From Styela clava (Eukaryota; Chordata; Ascidiacea; Stolidobranchia; Styelidae): a DNA stretch of 64,000 bases. The notes under the pieces are model-generated. The model saw nothing but the letters and a program-made list of their open reading frames with translations. It made no database searches and had not been told where the DNA came from. The stretch lies in assembly GCF_964204865.1 (NCBI RefSeq), contig NC_135252.1:13661383-13725382 (forward strand). The letters are read 5' to 3'. The position numbers and the translations under genes are program-made. Positions 62,095-64,000 of this stretch are shown in pieces; within the stretch, counting starts at the first letter, position 1, and the number at the start of each line of letters is the position of its first letter.

Positions 62095-64000
62095 ATGACC
62101 ACTAGGCTTTCCAAAACCATATTGGTATCTGTCTGCGCGGGTGGATCCGCTTTGTTTTTGTCAAATTTCGGCGACGTTAACAAGCCACAAACAAACTTAC
62201 TTTCGAGATTGAAAGTGAACTGCGCTACAGCTGATGCTTTTATTAAAACGAAAAAAATTGTAAACGAAAAAGATGCAGGCTGGGACTGGAATTGGGACAA
62301 AAGAAATCATCAATCACTTACTGACGTTTCAAAATCAGAAAGAACCAAGAAACATTACATTTTTGTGAGACATGGAGAGTATAACTTGAAAGGGTATAAC
62401 GACGAAGAAAAGTATTTGACAAAATTGGGACAAGAGCAAGCAGATATGACAGGACAATGGCTGTCAAGCTTGGATTTAAATTATACGAAAATTGTGCAGT
62501 CAACCATGACACGGGCTAAAGAAACCTGTGGAATTATATCGAAATATTTGCCAGATGTGGAAGTTGAAACAACAGATTTATTAAGAGAAGGAGCACCTAT
62601 TCAACCAGATCCACCCAATAGAGCAAATGAACCAGAGGTGAATAATTCATTTTTTTATTTTTTAGTTGCATATTTTGTCATTTCCGACTGTGAGATAAAA
62701 TTTTTAAATTGATATTGCACCAATATTTTGAATACAAGAATATGACGAATAATGCATTTTTCTTTCTCTATTGCATTTAAATATAATTAATTTAAAGGTG
62801 GATAAATGCCATACCGGTATTTTCTGGCTAATAAGGTAAATTGGCGAATGAGAAGAGAACAATTTCAACACTAAAAATGAGTTTTTTTTTATATTACTGT
62901 ATTACTGTCCACTAAGCCAGGCAGAAAAATTGTGTTACTTTATTTCTCTGTTCGTCATTTAAACACCAATATGCATTCAATTTGTTATCGATTATAATTC
63001 CCTCATTTTTCTCTCAGTTACACCCCAATGCACTCTCCCTCTCTTTGATGTGCTTACAAGTTACAATACACTATGTCTATATACGACAGTATCAGTAATT
63101 ACTTTTGCTAGTGATGCATACACAAATACAGCAACATCAAATATAATAATCACAGCAGAGATCTTCCAGATTCACAGTGTGAGATTGCTGATTCATGAAA
63201 ACTGATGGTGAAGGCACATTGTTTCGGTGATTTCTGGTCCAAAGCTAATAATTAGCCGAAAACGAAAATGAGCCGACCACAGAAAACCAGGCCCAGTATA
63301 TCAGCTTATTAGCTGCCAAATACAGTAGTTTATTTTGGTTTTTACTACGACATATTCCTGAACCAAAATGAACCAGTTTCCTGCTGTTGTTTCATTGCAT
63401 TAAATCTAATTCACTCACTAGGTATAATAGTATCACTTCGAAAGTACCTTTTGTGAAAACTACTGGTTCTATTAGTTCGCTTGTTTCAGGTTAGTTTGAA
63501 TATTACTAGAACTGGTCGGATCAGAAAACTCTTTATAAGTTGCATGTTCGTTAATCTTTCTAAGTAACGGTTTCCAAACCTTTTCAAAACGAACTGTTTT
63601 GACATTAAAATCGATCTATTTGAGAAGATGATATCGTGATAATTTTGACTATTGCTTATAATTTTAATTGGGGTCTTTCAACCTTATTTATTTCACAATC
63701 TTTCCCATCAATTTTTGATTATTAAATTTTGTTGTTTTTGTATCTCTCAGCAAGTTGTATTCGAAAAAATCATATCTATTCCTCCCATGATTTTGAAATG
63801 TGAAACTTATATTAAATGTGCAATTTCCTTATTCCAGCTTAAATATTTCTCGGACTCTCAACGGATTGAATCTGCCTTCAGGAAGTTTGTTTACCGACCG
63901 AAACTTTCAGATTCCGATGAGCCAGTCGAGGTTTATGTTTGTCATGCCAATGTTATTCGTTACTTTCTGTGCAGAGTTGCACAGTTTCCCCCGCGAGGCT
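62095..64000 (+). CDS. PGAM5 serine/threonine phosphatase, 5' part (cut by window end)
   Basis: Exon 1 is 62095-62637 and exon 2 begins at 63838 and runs past 64000, intron phase 0; about 235 residues are inside the window. PGAM5 is a mitochondrial member of the phosphoglycerate mutase fold that works as a protein phosphatase. The N terminus has a hydrophobic segment (about 9-23) like the family's membrane anchor. It is followed by WDWNWDKR (63-70), matching the WDxNWD assembly motif. The catalytic RHG is at 92-94, REGAPIQPDPP is near the end of exon 1, and the second catalytic histidine lies in CHANVIR (His217). The start ATG is right for the family length. The C-terminal part lies outside the window. 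Confidence 0.92.

Noticed and set aside
61782-62300. Open frame of 172 codons on the minus strand
   Set aside because: It lies antisense to the first exon of PGAM5 and has no recognisable domain. The plus-strand frame has the catalytic motifs of PGAM5.
1-64000. tRNA, rRNA or snRNA genes
   Set aside because: I looked for B-box-like GGTTCGA..CC and for familiar RNA cores and saw none with a matching fold. A covariance-model search would be needed to exclude them.

Overview
The window looks like nuclear DNA of an invertebrate animal. It is AT-rich (roughly two thirds A+T by eye). The genes have introns with GT-AG borders, and the families are animal ones: a nicotinic acetylcholine receptor alpha subunit, a 4.1/FERM protein, a glycosaminoglycan 2-O-sulfotransferase, PGAM5, and a secreted protein built of LDL-receptor class A (LDLa) modules. 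The short introns, gene set and many short DNA transposons fit a deuterostome such as an ascidian tunicate. That assignment is an inference and no marker in the window proves it. All exon models below were built by hand from reading frame, intron phase and splice consensus.

Layout. 1-13,727 has no intact gene that I recognise. It holds a decayed retrocopy of SmG (SNRPG), a tandem duplication, and dispersed repeats including two inverted copies of an element that ends in a long palindrome. 13,728-25,702 (+) is a 32-exon gene for a secreted protein with 17 LDLa-type modules. Its middle has grown by tandem duplication of a four-module block with a period of about 2.55 kb. 26,253-27,963 and 29,052-31,192 (-) are two tandem SGNH-hydrolase paralogues of the IAH1 type, each with four exons and identical intron phases. 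33,013-34,107 (+) is a single-coding-exon uronyl 2-O-sulfotransferase-like gene with a long 3' UTR. 37,549-46,933 (+) is a FERM/4.1-family gene with a 3.8-kb exon coding for an acidic, probably disordered tail. 48,125-55,413 (-) is a complete ten-exon nicotinic receptor alpha subunit. 56,480-60,774 is rich in transposons, including a hAT element with a perfect 8-bp target duplication nested inside an older terminal-inverted-repeat element. 62,095-64,000 (+) is the 5' part of PGAM5, cut by the window edge.

The genes do not form an obvious pathway. The LDLa gene and the first esterase are convergent with about 550 bp between stop codons. The second esterase and the sulfotransferase are divergent. 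The FERM gene and the receptor are convergent.

The most unusual part is the LDLa gene. Its modules are an extended LDLa variant with a long loop before the sixth cysteine and two extra cysteines. Each is coded by two exons with fixed phases (1 outside, 2 inside). The array shows block doubling, a deletion that made an in-frame chimeric module, and one exon now broken by a frameshift and a stop.
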